DNA of 64,000 nt from Cylindrotheca closterium (GCA_933822405.4 CAKOGP040000224.1:541868-605867), one strand, 5' to 3'. Shown: positions 9,186 through 21,222, counted from the stretch's first letter. Notes: generated from the sequence alone by a model not told the origin. Translations and numbers: made by a program.

Positions 9186-11107
9186 TCATCGCTTGCAACA
9201 TGTTTTGATATCCGAGGGAAGATTGGTAACAGGACAAGAGTCTTCCACAAACCAAAATCCAGAATCCTTCATCAAGTCCTGTTTTTCCTTTCCATTATTA
9301 TTCCAATTCATGTGGAAAATGTATGGTGTTTGCTTTCCGTCCTTCAGTTCCTTCATGTACTCATTCTTAGACCGGTGAAAATGCCAGCCATCTTTGATTG
9401 GAGTACAACAAGGATTATGCTTAGTGGGATTTTACAGATGAAAAACAAATTTCTTCCCTGATTCCATTACTTACTTGGAAATAGGTGTGAATCTTCTCCT
9501 TCCCCTCCCATTACTTTGACCTTGAGCCCATGTGTCGCCATGTGTTCTCCCATGAGAACGGACATGGCCTGCTGGTGACTTCCCGTTTTCAAAACCAGAT
9601 CACCCATCCGAGCCAGCACGCTAAAGAAGTAGTTCGTCTTTTGATTGTACTTCACAAAATAGAATCCCGAATTGGCACTGTATGGAGCTTGTTCCGAGTT
9701 GTGATTTCGGTCGTACTGAAAGAACATGTCCACATATGCGGCATCCTTTCGTCCTGAATAAAAATACTCCATGATATCGGGTCGCAATGGAACCACGTCC
9801 AAGTCTTGAAATAGTACATCATATCCCAAATCGTTGACGAGCTGAACTGAATAGATTTTACCCATCATGATCTTGGCGAACTTGCCATCACCAAAGCTGT
9901 ACTTTTCCAATTCCTTCTTTGGGATGTATCCTTCGAATATGTGTTTGGGATAAAAGGATTCAAGACCAAGCTTTTGCGCCAACTCGTACGTCTCCTCATC
10001 CATGGCGAACAAAAGTACATTATCCAGATTGAAGCCAACGCTCTTGGCAGCACACACAAAGTTAAGTAGCAAGTTTGCATGACCATAGTTTGATACCATG
10101 ACCGTGATTGCTCCCCTAGAAATTCCATCCTCTGTGGCGCTTGGATCGCCCCTTCCTCCCGCAAGAGCAACTTTATCAGCAACCGGCTTCAAGTCTTGCC
10201 AGGTCTTGTCGTAATGAATCAAAAAGTCTGCCAATTGCTTCCAGAAATTGTGCGTCATTGGCCGAGGCGGAGGCTGTGGTTCAAAAGTTGAAAGTAAAGT
10301 AGTCTGTTAGCATACATTTCGTTCAACTGTCCTACTTGTTAGGTTCTCTGAGAAGATGCTCACCTTCTGCCATCGAGCTGCTCCACCCGCAGGATCAAAG
10401 AATCGCCCACCCAATCGAAGCTGTTTGGAATCGTCATGACGCAAAAATCTATACATGTGCGGTGACCCACCCCAATTCTCCATAATGGCAATGCATCGAT
10501 TCTTTCGCTTGGTAGAGGCAAGAATTACTTGTAGCTCGTTGCAATTTTCAGTCGCCTCGAGTGGATTGGAGGGCACCGTTCCAGGATTTTGATTGTCCAA
10601 CAAACCTTGCGTATTGGGCAAAGACTTCTGATTGGCATACAGTAACAAGACACTGCTGTTTTTGCCTTGAGCTCCAGCTCCAGCGTTATCGATCGCTACC
10701 CCTGTGTCAAACGTTTTCACGAATTCTTCCCTTGGAATCCAAGCCATGCCGTGAACAAACTCCTTCGTCAGCTGAGACTTATTATCGGATGTTGAAGAAT
10801 AAGTTTTTGTCGGTCGTCCATATGTTTGCATATTCCATGATTTCCCTTGCTGATGCCTCAGCGAAGATCCCACGCGTTTCGGGCCATCATCAGATTTGCG
10901 TATCCGTCTTTGATTCAATTGCAAATCCCAATCCTCGCTTCTGCTAGCAGCATTATTCATTGTTCCTAACGAAAGACAGCTGGTGGTGGAAGATGATGAT
11001 GTCGTAGTCGTTGTCGTCGTCGTCGTCGTCATGGCTCCAAGCTGAAAGAAAATCACCGCTACCACCAAATGCGATAAGCACTGGCGCGTTAGTGATATCT
11101 TGAGCAT
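9186..11107 (-). CDS. Nucleotide-diphospho-sugar transferase (PF03407-like), type II membrane protein
   Basis: A putative Golgi glycosyltransferase of 582 aa in three exons: 11107-10364, 10273-9475 and 9391-9186. Intron 1 (10274-10363) is GTGAGC...CCACAG, phase 0, giving RWQK-PPPRPM. Intron 2 (9392-9474) is GTAAGT...CAAAG and joins HLFP to NGWHFHRSKNEYMK, which restores the C-terminal block of this family. The N-terminus MLKISLTRQCLSHLVVAVIFF is a signal anchor, followed by a Thr/Ser stretch encoded by a trinucleotide run. The catalytic part has AITVMVSNYGHANLLLNF, the metal-binding DxD in LFQDLDVVPLRP and a late SANSGFYFVKYN. It ends ...SDIKTCCKR. Start 11107 is chosen over 11227 because the upstream frame lacks a sensible leader. 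Sugar donor is unknown. Confidence 0.8.
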
Positions 11108-12937
11108 TTTTCTGAAGCTTCTATTGACATTAGGAAGTTGGTATGATGACCGTTGCTGAATATAATAATAAATACTAATGTAATACATGCGTATGATGGA
11201 AGGATGACAGTCGAGATATATTTTCAATTTACTGTACAGTACCGCGTGGGGACAAGGTGCGCGCCATCAAAATCCATTGCGCCGACTCCTTCGACCAGTC
11301 ACTGTGCACGTACCGGTTCAGGTACGTGTATTCATATTACTACCGGTACCTGGTACGCATGACGCAGATGAACTCCTACCGTACCTGGTACCGGTACCGG
11401 GACCGGTACATGTATCATCAGAAACAGTATACAATGAACAAGTGCTCCAGTATAATTCATACCTTCACACCGTATAAAGCATCCTTGCTACGCTACCTAT
11501 CATTCACTTCCTGGTTGGAATCAGAATAATGGAATGAACCATTATGATTCATACCTTCACACCGTCACCGGCCGTATGAAGCACCATGATCCTTCCTTGT
11601 TACGCTAACCTATCATTCTTGATTCACATGCGTAGTAAATTACTCCTATATCTAATTGCGATCTTCTTGTTTCAACTGACTTCTTGCCTTATTCTCGCTC
11701 AGCCCTTCTGCTCATGGCTTCTTCTGACAACAACCATTCGATTTTAGAGTGCGCCAAAAGTTCGTACTCCAATTTCCAGCATCTCATTCTTCATTGCTTC
11801 TGACTGGCTTCCAACCCTCTTCTCATTGAGCTTTTGGCGCTTCTGCTCTCTTTCTTCTTCTATTTTGTTGAGGTCGTGGTTCGTTATGGCATCCTAAAAC
11901 TTCCAATGGCGAAGGCGATTTGAATGGTCCCTTAGTTCGGTAACCAAGACTATTGACGTGTGATCAAAGAAATATCGTGCAACTGCACTCAATGCGTTCG
12001 TTCTTTCGAAGTGTACCAGGCACCGGTACCCCCCACCGGTTCCTCCATTGTCGCGAGTTGAACTTCGAGAGAACAAGGTTCATAAACGGCATTCGGCTTC
12101 TTCGGCGGAGCGGGAGCAGATAGAATGAAAAGTGCGTAAACCTAATGTGCAAATTGTACTGACTAATTATTGATGCGAGTTGGTTCGATGGGACCTTGTG
12201 AAGCCCAAGCATACGCTATGCTCATATGTTCATATACGGTACTGGCTGGTGTTGTACCAGTTTCCAGTACTAACTCATATATGCTTTCTCAGCAGGGGGT
12301 ATAATGGAATCAGTTTGACCACGTGCCCGTTCAATAAATTTGATGTACATTGTGGAACGGTTTCGGGGCTCTTCGATATAAATGTTAATCGTTCCTATTA
12401 TCTGACACGTTCATGATAGGAAGCGCAACTAGTATTTTCTTGTAAGCGCTATGCTCTGATGATATCCCCTCATTGAAGGAACGCGAAATAGAAACAGAAC
12501 TGTGCAGAAATTGCCATCGATTCCTGATGGTACGTAGATTTGACATATGGACCGCTACATTCTGTGTTATAAAAGCTCGCATCTGTTTCCGATACTGCAT
12601 TGCTTAGTGAGGTGGCAAACAAGATAACATATACAGACATTCGGCTAAACTTCGAAGCATGGAAATAACCCCGAAATGCCAGTATTCTTCTGTTCAGTGT
12701 TCTGCACCTAATTAATATAGACGGGAAAGAATCAAGGAAGAATGTTGCGAAAGGGCTCACGATCTGGGTTCACCTTGTTACATATGGAATGTTTAGAAAG
12801 GTATAATTGCTGACACGCAAGCGTTCGTTCAAATCTGATTTTATGGACTCTTCGATGGTCCCTTCACAAAACGAAAAACCAGCCGGAAAATAATAAACTG
12901 CCGCAATTCTCCCCATTGTCGCTAATTCGGCATCTCC
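11108..12937. other. Long intergenic region rich in GGTACC/ACCGGT palindromes
   Basis: About 1.8 kb between the glycosyltransferase start and HSF gene 2. I see no gene. The part at 11220-11420 is dense in CCGGTACC-type palindromic words, and 11451-11616 holds an imperfect tandem repeat. The remainder is mixed sequence with short frames only. Confidence 0.5.
11451..11616 (+). repeat. Imperfect tandem repeat, two copies
   Basis: Copy 1 (11451-11505) and copy 2 (11541-11616) both run ATTCATACCTTCACACCGT, then TATGAAGCA or TATAAAGCA, then ATCCTTG, TACGCTA and CCTATCATTC. Copy 2 has extra bases. The period is about 90 bp. Confidence 0.6.
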
Positions 12938-13838
12938 ATGATCTCGACGTTTGATTACTGTCTTGCAATGCAACAGCCAAATGACCCTAGCAAATTCTCT
13001 TACAACACAGTATTGGACTCTGCTAAGACTCCTTCTAGCAAGCGTGGCTTTCCGTTTAAATTGCTTCAGCTGCTAGAAGATGCTTCCTTAGAAGGAAACG
13101 AACACATTGTCTCATGGCTTCCTCACGGCAAGGCCTTCAAAGTTCACAAGACTACTGAATTTGAGAACAAACTCATTGGTAGATACTTCAGACAGACCAA
13201 GTATCGTTCTTTTGTTCGTCAGGTATGTATCTAAGCGCCTGATCTAATGATTTCATCCAGTTGAGGCTCACATTCATCATTTCCCTATCTGTATCTTTCA
13301 GCTTTATCACTATCGCTTTGCGCGGATAGACTTTGGAGACGACAAAGGAGCATACTATCATCCTGACTTTCAACGACACAACAAGGAGAAGTGTTTAACT
13401 GTACAACGCCGTTCCTCAGAAGATCAAGAATCCGGAGCATCGTCTCGTTTAGAACGGTATCCTCCCAGTCTCATTAGTATGTCCGCACTCACTCCAGCTC
13501 TTGACATTAATGATTACAAGATAGCTCTGGGAACTAGTGCGCAAATGGCAGCTATAGACACCAATAGAATCCAGAATTTCGGACAACTACAGCAGCAATT
13601 TGGAAAAGATGATGATAAGGGAAACCCTATCTTTCCTCAGAAGCCCAGCGCTACCCAGAATACCAACTCACAGCTGCCCAACAATCCTTTATTTGCATCT
13701 CAACTCGCCGCTTTGCAACATCAGAATTCCATGGAGCCCAATTGGCTCGGAGTTTGGATGGCGAGAAATGAGCAGTCCAACGAACCCACTGATGTGGACC
13801 TCGAACCGCGACCAATCAATGACCAGCAAGGACGATGA
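12938..13838 (+). CDS. Heat shock factor-type transcription factor (HSF gene 2)
   Basis: A second HSF-family DNA-binding protein, 273 aa after splicing. Exon 1 is 12938-13222 and exon 2 is 13302-13838; the 79-bp intron runs GTATGT to TTTCAG, phase 0, exactly where HSF gene 1 is split. The domain starts near residue 38 (GFPFKLLQLLEDASLEG), continues with IVSWLPHGKAFKVH and GRYFRQTKYRSFVRQ, and after the splice LYHYRFARID and GAYYHPDFQRHNKEK. The tail is Gln/Asn-rich and ends with EPNWLGVW and DLEPRPI, matching motifs in HSF gene 1. ATG 12968 is an alternative start that would lose ten residues. Low overall identity to gene 1 suggests an old duplication. Confidence 0.9.
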
Positions 13839-14583
13839 GGTTTGGGCAACGATAGTCTGATGGGGATAAAAGGACCTCTCGTGCTCAGATCGCAAAGATA
13901 CCCAACGGCCTAAGCCAGACATTACATGAACACTCTGCTAGCACATCACCGCCGCTGCTGGCAGCAACTCCTATCTCGGCAACTGTACTATAACACACAC
14001 GACACGCATCCAGCAGCCACACTCGGCACTTGAACAAATGGGGATAGCAGTAGTTCAAGTCCAACAACGAGTCCGTATATGACGGAGCTGGATGGATTAG
14101 ATGTCCTGCCAGCTCCTGATGCCGAAGATGCATGATGGCAATGACTCTCGTTGGGAAACAGTACAGTATATCTACTAGGTTCCTGTTACTACATTCCCGC
14201 TCATCGTTTTCAAAAGTTGTGTAAATAGCGACACAAGGATAATGTTATGCCATTACATTGTGGTGCTTTAGAGGACTCTAAAGATGCACGACTCGTCGTG
14301 CAATGACACGTGTATGTGTACTTCAATAAATAGAGCTCTTGAAATGTTACAGTACATAATTGTCAGTCGTGCTGTACTGGTACCTCTTCCGTTCCCATCG
14401 ATGGTTGGACGGACTTGCAGGACGCTGCCGAATGGTGTGCAATAGATTCATATTCCGTTCACGCTCGTTTAGAAACAATATTATGCTATAGGTTCCGGTC
14501 ACTGCATTTTCCTATCACAAGGATGATTGTGTGTCAAGTTACATCATGCTAAGAGCCGATGCAAACTGGATACCTTCGTCTAA
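13839..14583. other. Intergenic, convergent 3' ends
   Basis: These 745 bp lie between the stops of HSF gene 2 and the minus-strand RING-like gene. Several CAGTAC/TACAGTA words are present near 14160 and 14350. No gene seen. Confidence 0.4.
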
Positions 14584-17500
14584 CTAATAGTTGGTAGGAC
14601 TTTTCCGATTGTTTTTGGCAGTTGCCATGGTGTGCAATCGATTCCGTTCGCGCACGAGCCAACTTTCCAACTCGGGCAGTGTGAATATACTTTGCAACTG
14701 GAAATTAAGGGTGGCATTGCAACCATTACAAGAAGATCCGTCCAAGGCTGTAAAACATTTGACCTGGTAGAGTGTTTTGTTGTGCGATTCAAACATTCGA
14801 TATTTGGTATGTCGGTTTTCAAGGTATTTCTTAATGCAGCCTGAACACACCATGTGAGGGGTACCCAAGCTATCGCAATGATGGGCATGGTCCTTGGTCG
14901 ACTTTCTCTCTGCGCAACACTCGCAAACAAACGTAGGGAGAACACTGATCAAAGAGGCTGCAGGAGCTTTGGCAACTTGAGGAGGAGGAGCTTTGGCAAC
15001 TTGAGGTGAGAAGGCTTTAGCAACCTGAGCAGGTGGCGTTTTGGCAACTTGAGGTGGGAAGGCTTTTTCATTCTGAGTAACTGGATCTTCCTCATCAGAA
15101 TCAGGCATCTGACTTGGGGCGTAGTCTCCATCGTAAGGAGCCGGGTGCTGATTAGCCTCCATAGGCTCATGATCTGGCTGTTCACTCTCTGTCACCTGAC
15201 TTTGTTTTCTCAGGAATTCTTCCCATTGACGAGTAGCTTCTGGACCTCCTTTTTCCATGGCTTTCTCCAGTCTTTCCCATTCGTCCTCGTCTACATAGTC
15301 ATCAGAGTCGTAGTTCTCTGCATAGTAATCCTCTGGTTCGGAATCAGAATAATACTCTCCATCACTGGTAATTGGATTGGTGATTGCCGACACGAAACTT
15401 TCACGAGTCACAGCCTCGCGAATCGGAGGTTCTTCATCGACCGAGGCCCAATCGAAAAAGTCTTCATCCTCTCCGGAAAGGGTGCTACGGCTGCCATCCC
15501 AGGAATTGCCACAATAGTCCGTTTCTGGAGCAGGTAATGCTGCAATCTCGGGCGCAGCCTTGAGTGTCGGCCCGGTACCCCCCTTTGCTTCCCCTCTCTG
15601 TATTCGGTTTGTATCAATGTGGGGAGTAGAAGGAATCGTCGATTCTGGTGGGGGCTTGAGTTGGGATGTATTGTGCGTAAATGGCTCCGGCGGTCTGGAA
15701 GCGGCAGCTGGTGTCGGTGCTGGGGGCGTTTTGGCTTGACGTTCTCGTTGCTGACGCTGAAGAGCTTCCAAGGCTGCCTGTTGTTCCAATAGGAACTGCT
15801 GAGCCTGTTGATCGGTACCATTGGGTTCTCCAGTATTGGAAGCAAACATCATGGCAAGCTCCAGCTCTGGATCGAGAATCGGAGTTTGGTGATTCTTGGA
15901 AGTAGATGATTCACCATCCCTATTGACCACATGTGGTTGCGAAGAAGACCGACGGCGCTCTCTTTGATGATGCTGTGCATGATGCTGCGGATGCTGTGGT
16001 TCTGGATTCCGTGGTTGTTGCTTTTGTCGCTCTCGACGTGAATCCAATTTCACTCCCTGATGCATGGCAACTTGTTTGCGACCATTTGCGGTATTCACAA
16101 TTCCAATGTGCAGCTGTTCCATATTCGACTCCAGGATACCATGCTGCTCGATTTGCCTTTGTTCTACGTCGTGGTCATTGGAGTGCCGTCGCCTGCGAGA
16201 CGTTCGCGGCTCGGTCTCTCGTCTCGATCGGTGCTGTAGGTCCGATCGGGACCGTGGTGGTGCACGCGGTTCCGCCTGTTGAATAGCCTCACTGGCAGCG
16301 ATACTTTCCAATATGGTCTGTTGCAATAGTGGATCATTGATAGTCTTGGGAGCGTCACGACTGTCATTTCGAGTACTCTCCCTTTGTTTTCTTCGTGGTA
16401 AAACAGCACTCTTCAGTCTCGAACCGATTGACTTCGGAGTATTTTCCGCAGTCGATGGTGGCGGTGGGGTACTTGCTACTGGTGGCGCAGGTGGTGGGAC
16501 AAATCCAGAAGCTGTGCTGGAAATGGAAGTGTTGGTTGATCCCGTTGGGCTGTGACTTGACTTTCGTCCGAACCAGCCCCTTTTCCGATTTCGCTTCTTA
16601 TCACGGTGTCGCCTTAGTCGTTCCTCTCGCAATTGTTGATGATCCTGATTTGGGTCATGACCAAAAACTGCATCTGTGTGATAGGCGTCTAATAGATTTC
16701 CTGCAAAAGAAGCAAATTGTTCGTCCACAGTGTTGTTTCCAGGCGGAAATGGTTGCCCTTCTCGATCGGCAGTGGCCAAGAAATGCTCCTGCAAATATTC
16801 ATGCATACCATTCGGATCATTTCCTGCTTGTTGCCTTGCATTGTGCAAGAGCGCTTGTTCTCTTTGTTGCTGCTCTCTCGATTTAACCGTTTCCTTAATG
16901 GCATTCTCGGCCATGATGTGCTCTTGCAGATAGGGATGCAAGATTTCAGGTGCTTGTCCTTGGGATCTTTCTTGTATTCTCGACCGTCTAGTTTCTCGCT
17001 CTAGTTTCTGTTTCGGCTTTTGCTTTGATTGCTGACGATGATTTTGATAACGATGATATACCTCTTGCTCCTTCTGAACTTGTTGTGCCATTTGCATCTC
17101 GGCTAGGATATGTTCCTGAACGGCAGGGTGCAAATCCTTTTGTTCCACATCTTTCACTTCGTATCTATCATGAGACGATGATCGTTCTTTGTGGGAAGTA
17201 GAGTTGCGGTGTGAATTCCTCGAATTTGGCTTGCTCGTGCTTTTGGATCTGTGAGAATGCTTAGTGTATTTTTTCTTGTCTGATGACTCTCCTGGAGGCG
17301 TCACAACAGCAGGTGGAGGTGAAACAGATTGCCTCGGATAACGACTCAATGAATGTGGCGGAGGCGATATTTGTCGTACATTACTTCCTTTCCATTGAGG
17401 CCCAGCTGGCATATCTTGCATTGGCAACAATTCTCTTGCAGAACCTTGAAGTGCGTTGGCTATGGAAGGGCGTGCCGAAGGCTGTTTCCTCAAGGATTGC

Positions 17501-17694
17501 CTCGCTGATGCTCTGCTTTTCGTTTTTGGTTGTTGTGACAAGCGTCTTGTCAATACAGGCTCTTCGGTCATCGGCTGGAAGAATGAAGGATCATGAAAGT
17601 GGTCTTGCAATAATCCTGATTCATCATAGTTGACAACAGCAGGAGGTTGCTTCGATTGCTTGCGTAAGTTTGGGTTTGATCTCGATTCTCGCAT
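14584..17694 (-). CDS. Large disordered protein with C-terminal RING-like zinc domain (RNF216/Triad-like)
   Basis: A single-exon 1036-aa protein. Residues 1-915 are polar and mostly disordered, rich in Gln, Arg, Ser and Pro. Within them are three copies of a short motif, LHPAVQEHILAE, LHPYLQEHIMAE and MHEYLQEHFLA, plus weaker ones, and a QVAKAPP-type tandem repeat near residues 880-915. The last 117 residues hold a Cys/His cluster: CECC, HHC, HMVCSGCIKKY, then VKC and CNGC. This spacing resembles the first RING of RNF216/Triad-type E3 ligases, but no IBR or second RING follows, so ubiquitin-ligase activity is a guess. An acidic Tyr/Asp/Ser stretch precedes the zinc domain. The gene faces a divergent 884-bp gap. 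Confidence 0.7.
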   Translation of the reverse strand: MRESRSNPNLRKQSKQPPAVVNYDESGLLQDHFHDPSFFQPMTEEPVLTRRLSQQPKTKSRASARQSLRKQPSARPSIANALQGSARELLPMQDMPAGPQWKGSNVRQISPPPHSLSRYPRQSVSPPPAVVTPPGESSDKKKYTKHSHRSKSTSKPNSRNSHRNSTSHKERSSSHDRYEVKDVEQKDLHPAVQEHILAEMQMAQQVQKEQEVYHRYQNHRQQSKQKPKQKLERETRRSRIQERSQGQAPEILHPYLQEHIMAENAIKETVKSREQQQREQALLHNARQQAGNDPNGMHEYLQEHFLATADREGQPFPPGNNTVDEQFASFAGNLLDAYHTDAVFGHDPNQDHQQLREERLRRHRDKKRNRKRGWFGRKSSHSPTGSTNTSISSTASGFVPPPAPPVASTPPPPSTAENTPKSIGSRLKSAVLPRRKQRESTRNDSRDAPKTINDPLLQQTILESIAASEAIQQAEPRAPPRSRSDLQHRSRRETEPRTSRRRRHSNDHDVEQRQIEQHGILESNMEQLHIGIVNTANGRKQVAMHQGVKLDSRRERQKQQPRNPEPQHPQHHAQHHQRERRRSSSQPHVVNRDGESSTSKNHQTPILDPELELAMMFASNTGEPNGTDQQAQQFLLEQQAALEALQRQQRERQAKTPPAPTPAAASRPPEPFTHNTSQLKPPPESTIPSTPHIDTNRIQRGEAKGGTGPTLKAAPEIAALPAPETDYCGNSWDGSRSTLSGEDEDFFDWASVDEEPPIREAVTRESFVSAITNPITSDGEYYSDSEPEDYYAENYDSDDYVDEDEWERLEKAMEKGGPEATRQWEEFLRKQSQVTESEQPDHEPMEANQHPAPYDGDYAPSQMPDSDEEDPVTQNEKAFPPQVAKTPPAQVAKAFSPQVAKAPPPQVAKAPAASLISVLPTFVCECCAERKSTKDHAHHCDSLGTPHMVCSGCIKKYLENRHTKYRMFESHNKTLYQVKCFTALDGSSCNGCNATLNFQLQSIFTLPELESWLVRERNRLHTMATAKNNRKSPTNY

Positions 17695-18578
17695 GGTCGA
17701 TGACGGTGATTTTCGCTGAATACTCGATGAATTGATTCCCCTTTAATTGCCTGCACGTTTTGGTGTTTTTTCTATAGGCAGATAATGAATGATGGGATCA
17801 CCTCATAAATTTATTGCCCTCGATTGATTCAGAAAGCTGACTTGCTCTTGAAAACAGATACTGAATCAATCAATCAGACCAGCGAGGAGCACAAAGTCGT
17901 GAAAGAAATGTCGCTATTATTCGTCAGAGCTTTGAAAGGAAGACTTTAGAGCATAGCACTGGCATCGGTGCTGTTACAATCACTTGTCATGTCACTTCAG
18001 AACAGTCACTCATACGGTACGCAGTATTCGATGACGAAAAGCTGGCCTGTCACCGATGTCTGGTGGTCCATCCGATCATGTACATAACATAATACGCCCA
18101 ATGAGGATTCTAAGACCACAATGACTTAATGAAATCTCAAACTATCGCCACCATGAAGGACGGCTCGATGGAACGGAGAGCGAGGTCTTCCAGACTGGTC
18201 GGAGAAGTCGACTACCGATGAAGCGAAACTTGCTGTTATGAGTACAAATTAGAATGATCAAAGGTATACGGTAGATAGCCTACAGTACTGGTGAATAGTT
18301 TACCATGGATCACTGTATATGGGCAATTTATCTATTCGGGCATCTGCATCTTTGGATGTGCAAATTTCCTTATCAGTGTGATGGTGGAAGTTCGACTCAC
18401 TCACAGAAGTTGCATCAGAGCACACCTAAATTGGATTGGTAAATCAGAAACCCTCATCCAATGCATGCCAATAATTGTATTTCGGTGTGAATCCATTTTG
18501 AAAGGAAAATTGATGTGCTTCGCAACTTGTGGGAGTGTCTGACTGTCCATTGTTTTTGGGTGTGCTCTTGTATTCCCT
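17695..18578. other. Intergenic, no gene seen
   Basis: About 0.9 kb between the start of the RING-like gene and the end of the fucosyltransferase-like gene. Reading frames are short and lack recognisable content. It should hold the RING-like gene's promoter. Confidence 0.4.
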
Positions 18579-20187
18579 CTACCAAACATCAGGTCTCAAA
18601 TCAATGGCAGCCGTGCATTCGTCGCCGTTATCATCATCGTTGATTCTCCCTTCACTTTTGCGACACTGTCGATTCACAATCTTTCGCCGCAGATGATTGA
18701 TCAAAGAACTAAAGTTCGATTTGGTGGTCAATACGTATGCCTTGGCTTCGAGCGCCACTAGCAGGCTGCCCATGGCTACCAGTCCGGCTCTTCCTTTGGT
18801 ATTTCGAGTGGCATGAGAGGCTCGATTTCCCTTGACGGGTCGAAATGAATTGATTTCTTGCAAGGTTATATCTGCATATACCTTCCAATCATTGGGGACC
18901 GCCGCCAAGAACTCATCGTGAGCCTTTGGGTCTTCAGTGGCCAAATAAATATGGACCAGTCCATCTGGACCGACCAAACTCGCATCCGACTGGATTAACG
19001 ATTGGATGGCATCAATGTATTCTTCAATCTTGGCCAAGTCCATTTCCCAAAACTTGTCGCCCCATCTACAGAAAGAAGAGTAGCGTTTTGCCAAATCAAA
19101 TTTTGAGTCATGATTGTCAATTGGTCGGCGACAAGACAATAATGGCCGTGTACCATCATGAATATTCCTTCGTTTCGTTGCAACTTACCGAATGTGTACA
19201 GTGATGAGATTCTCTGGCGCCATGGCATTCGGCAGGTCTCCAAAGATTATTCCAATTTGTCGTTGGGCTTCTTGAATGACGAGTGGACTGACGTGAGAAA
19301 AGAGGTATTCGGTAGCTGAAGCTCGGTACTCGTCTCGTTCTGTGATGCCAACCGTTTTTTGGGTCAGGGCACAGCGGTAGGCCCGTGGGTCCTGAACAGT
19401 AACATTCGTAAAATTGTAGCTGAATTTTATATTTCCAGTGGAATCTTGGTTGGCAAGAGCGCAAGCTTCCTCTTCGGCCCAAGGAAAATAACAGGTCATG
19501 GGATGCTCGTCTTGTGTAGCACAGTATTCTTGATCCAACCAAATCCACTGTTTGTATTCCGAATCCACTTTGATGGAAGAATGAAGACGGTATCCTTGCT
19601 CCATGGCATTGCACATGGCTTGACCCCACAAGATCAAATGGGACCCCAAACCGTCTAATTGGCATAGTATTAGAAGAAGAAAAGACAATTCAGAAAGTGA
19701 GGGACGAGTTGAAACTTTTCGAATACTACCAATCATCATTATCGGTACACTTACATGTATTATCCAAATAATGCGTGGCAATGGGTTTGGAACAATCTGA
19801 CTGATGGTTCGCCATCTGTTTGGCAAGAGGTGATTCAGGTGGATTGTGTTCCCACTTTCGCCTTAACTTTCCACAGGTGGCCGTTTCTTGTTCCAATATC
19901 CCGCCATCAATCTTCCATCCCGCCGATACGTTTAGCGAGGTATGTACCAAACAGTCGTTACTGATTGTACGATCAGAATTGCCGGATGCTTCAGACGAGT
20001 TGATGGCATTGTGGAAGACAATGTCATTGGCAGGGTTCGTGTAGGTTGGCAAATTGGTCAAGGCTAAGAGAAACTTGGAGTTCGTGAATTTATGCTCAGC
20101 AATAATCCAGAAGAACAAGAGAGAAACGAGCAGGAAGAGGAATAGATTTTGTCGCGTCGGCTGATCGCGAGGTACACGAGTCTTCAT
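18579..20187 (-). CDS. Fucosyltransferase-like protein (GT23/FUT8-like), type II membrane protein
   Basis: A predicted Golgi enzyme of 461 aa in three exons: 20187-19755, 19654-19189 and 19065-18579. Intron 1 (19655-19754) is GTAAGT...TTAG, phase 1, joining LDNT to YGLGSHL, the counterpart of the CGFGCQLH turn of FUT8. Intron 2 (19066-19188) is GTAAGT...TGTAG, phase 2, joining TVHIR to WGDKFWEM, the VHxRxxDK donor-binding motif. The C-terminal part has VHIYLATEDPKAHDEFLA and then a GRAGLVAMGSLLVALEAKAY segment matching the end of the fold. A signal anchor (LFLFLLVSLLFFWIIAEHKF) lies near residues 15-34. Both splices make the fold motifs continuous, which supports the model. Fucose transfer is inferred from the fold; linkage and acceptor are unknown. 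Confidence 0.7.
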
Positions 20188-21222
20188 GTTGCTGGCGATG
20201 GTATTCTTGATGCTTATTCAAGTTGCCCCTAATATTTCTTCCCTTCTCTCACGCTTCCTTTTTTATTGCTTTTAGATGGACTTTGTACTTTCTTTCAGCT
20301 CTCTTTCGATCCATCCATTGTTAATATTCCTATCCAATCCAATCAGTTGCATCAAAGTGCAGGCCATGTGTGGTGAACTATTATAATCAATTACTATCAG
20401 CTATCGCAGGATGACAATATAATCGTCAAATAATGTCATTTTTTTTGTCATCTCGTCTTTTTGAATTTTGAAACTATTACAGTACTCAAATGAGTCAGTG
20501 TGATCGACGTATACACGTACAGGCGACACTACTACTGGTCAAGAGAGTGAGTTGGTACTGACAGTACGCTACACTGCTGTTGTAGCATACCGTAGCCATG
20601 AGCCTATCGAGCTAGCTATGATTGAAAACCACTGCACTGCTACAGCATCCGCATCCGCATCGCACCCATATCTGCTGTTTTCCATGAAGTGCTGGTGATT
20701 TAAGCTGATCTGAGCCATCATGATCGCCGGAAGCAACAATTTTTAGTAAGCACACCAACAAGTACCAGGCATACCTGTATACATACCGGCGCTCACACCG
20801 CCTGGCACTGCTGTAGGTCCAAAAATTGTTCCAACCGTGATCGATCATCTTCTGCTTTTCAAAGGATACCGTACCGGTATGCCTCTTGGTATTCTTGGGC
20901 CCGTTCCTTGGACCTGCTTCACTTGATGAAACGACCCTGTATGAAGAGAGAATTTACCGCTAATATTCATTTTCCAGCGACAGAATTAATAATTGTTATC
21001 GGCATGGCATCGCGCTCCCGGGAGCACTTCCGGGAAAGGGCTGCTACATGCAATTCACTGACAAGGGAAAAGAACAAGGAATTGTTTCGATTTTTTAAAG
21101 TAAGCGTAACAATAAATCTTCACTGGAAGATCCTGCGATCTTATTTCAGGTTATTGTCGGCTTCTTCCTGGCACAATTTCAAAATTTCATCGTCATCAAC
21201 ATTTTTAAAAAAAATATTCAAC
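20188..21222. other. Intergenic, upstream of the small-gene triplet
   Basis: About 1 kb. The first part is the probable promoter of the fucosyltransferase-like gene. From about 20960 the sequence belongs to the repeated unit that also precedes the other two small genes. No other gene seen. Confidence 0.45.
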
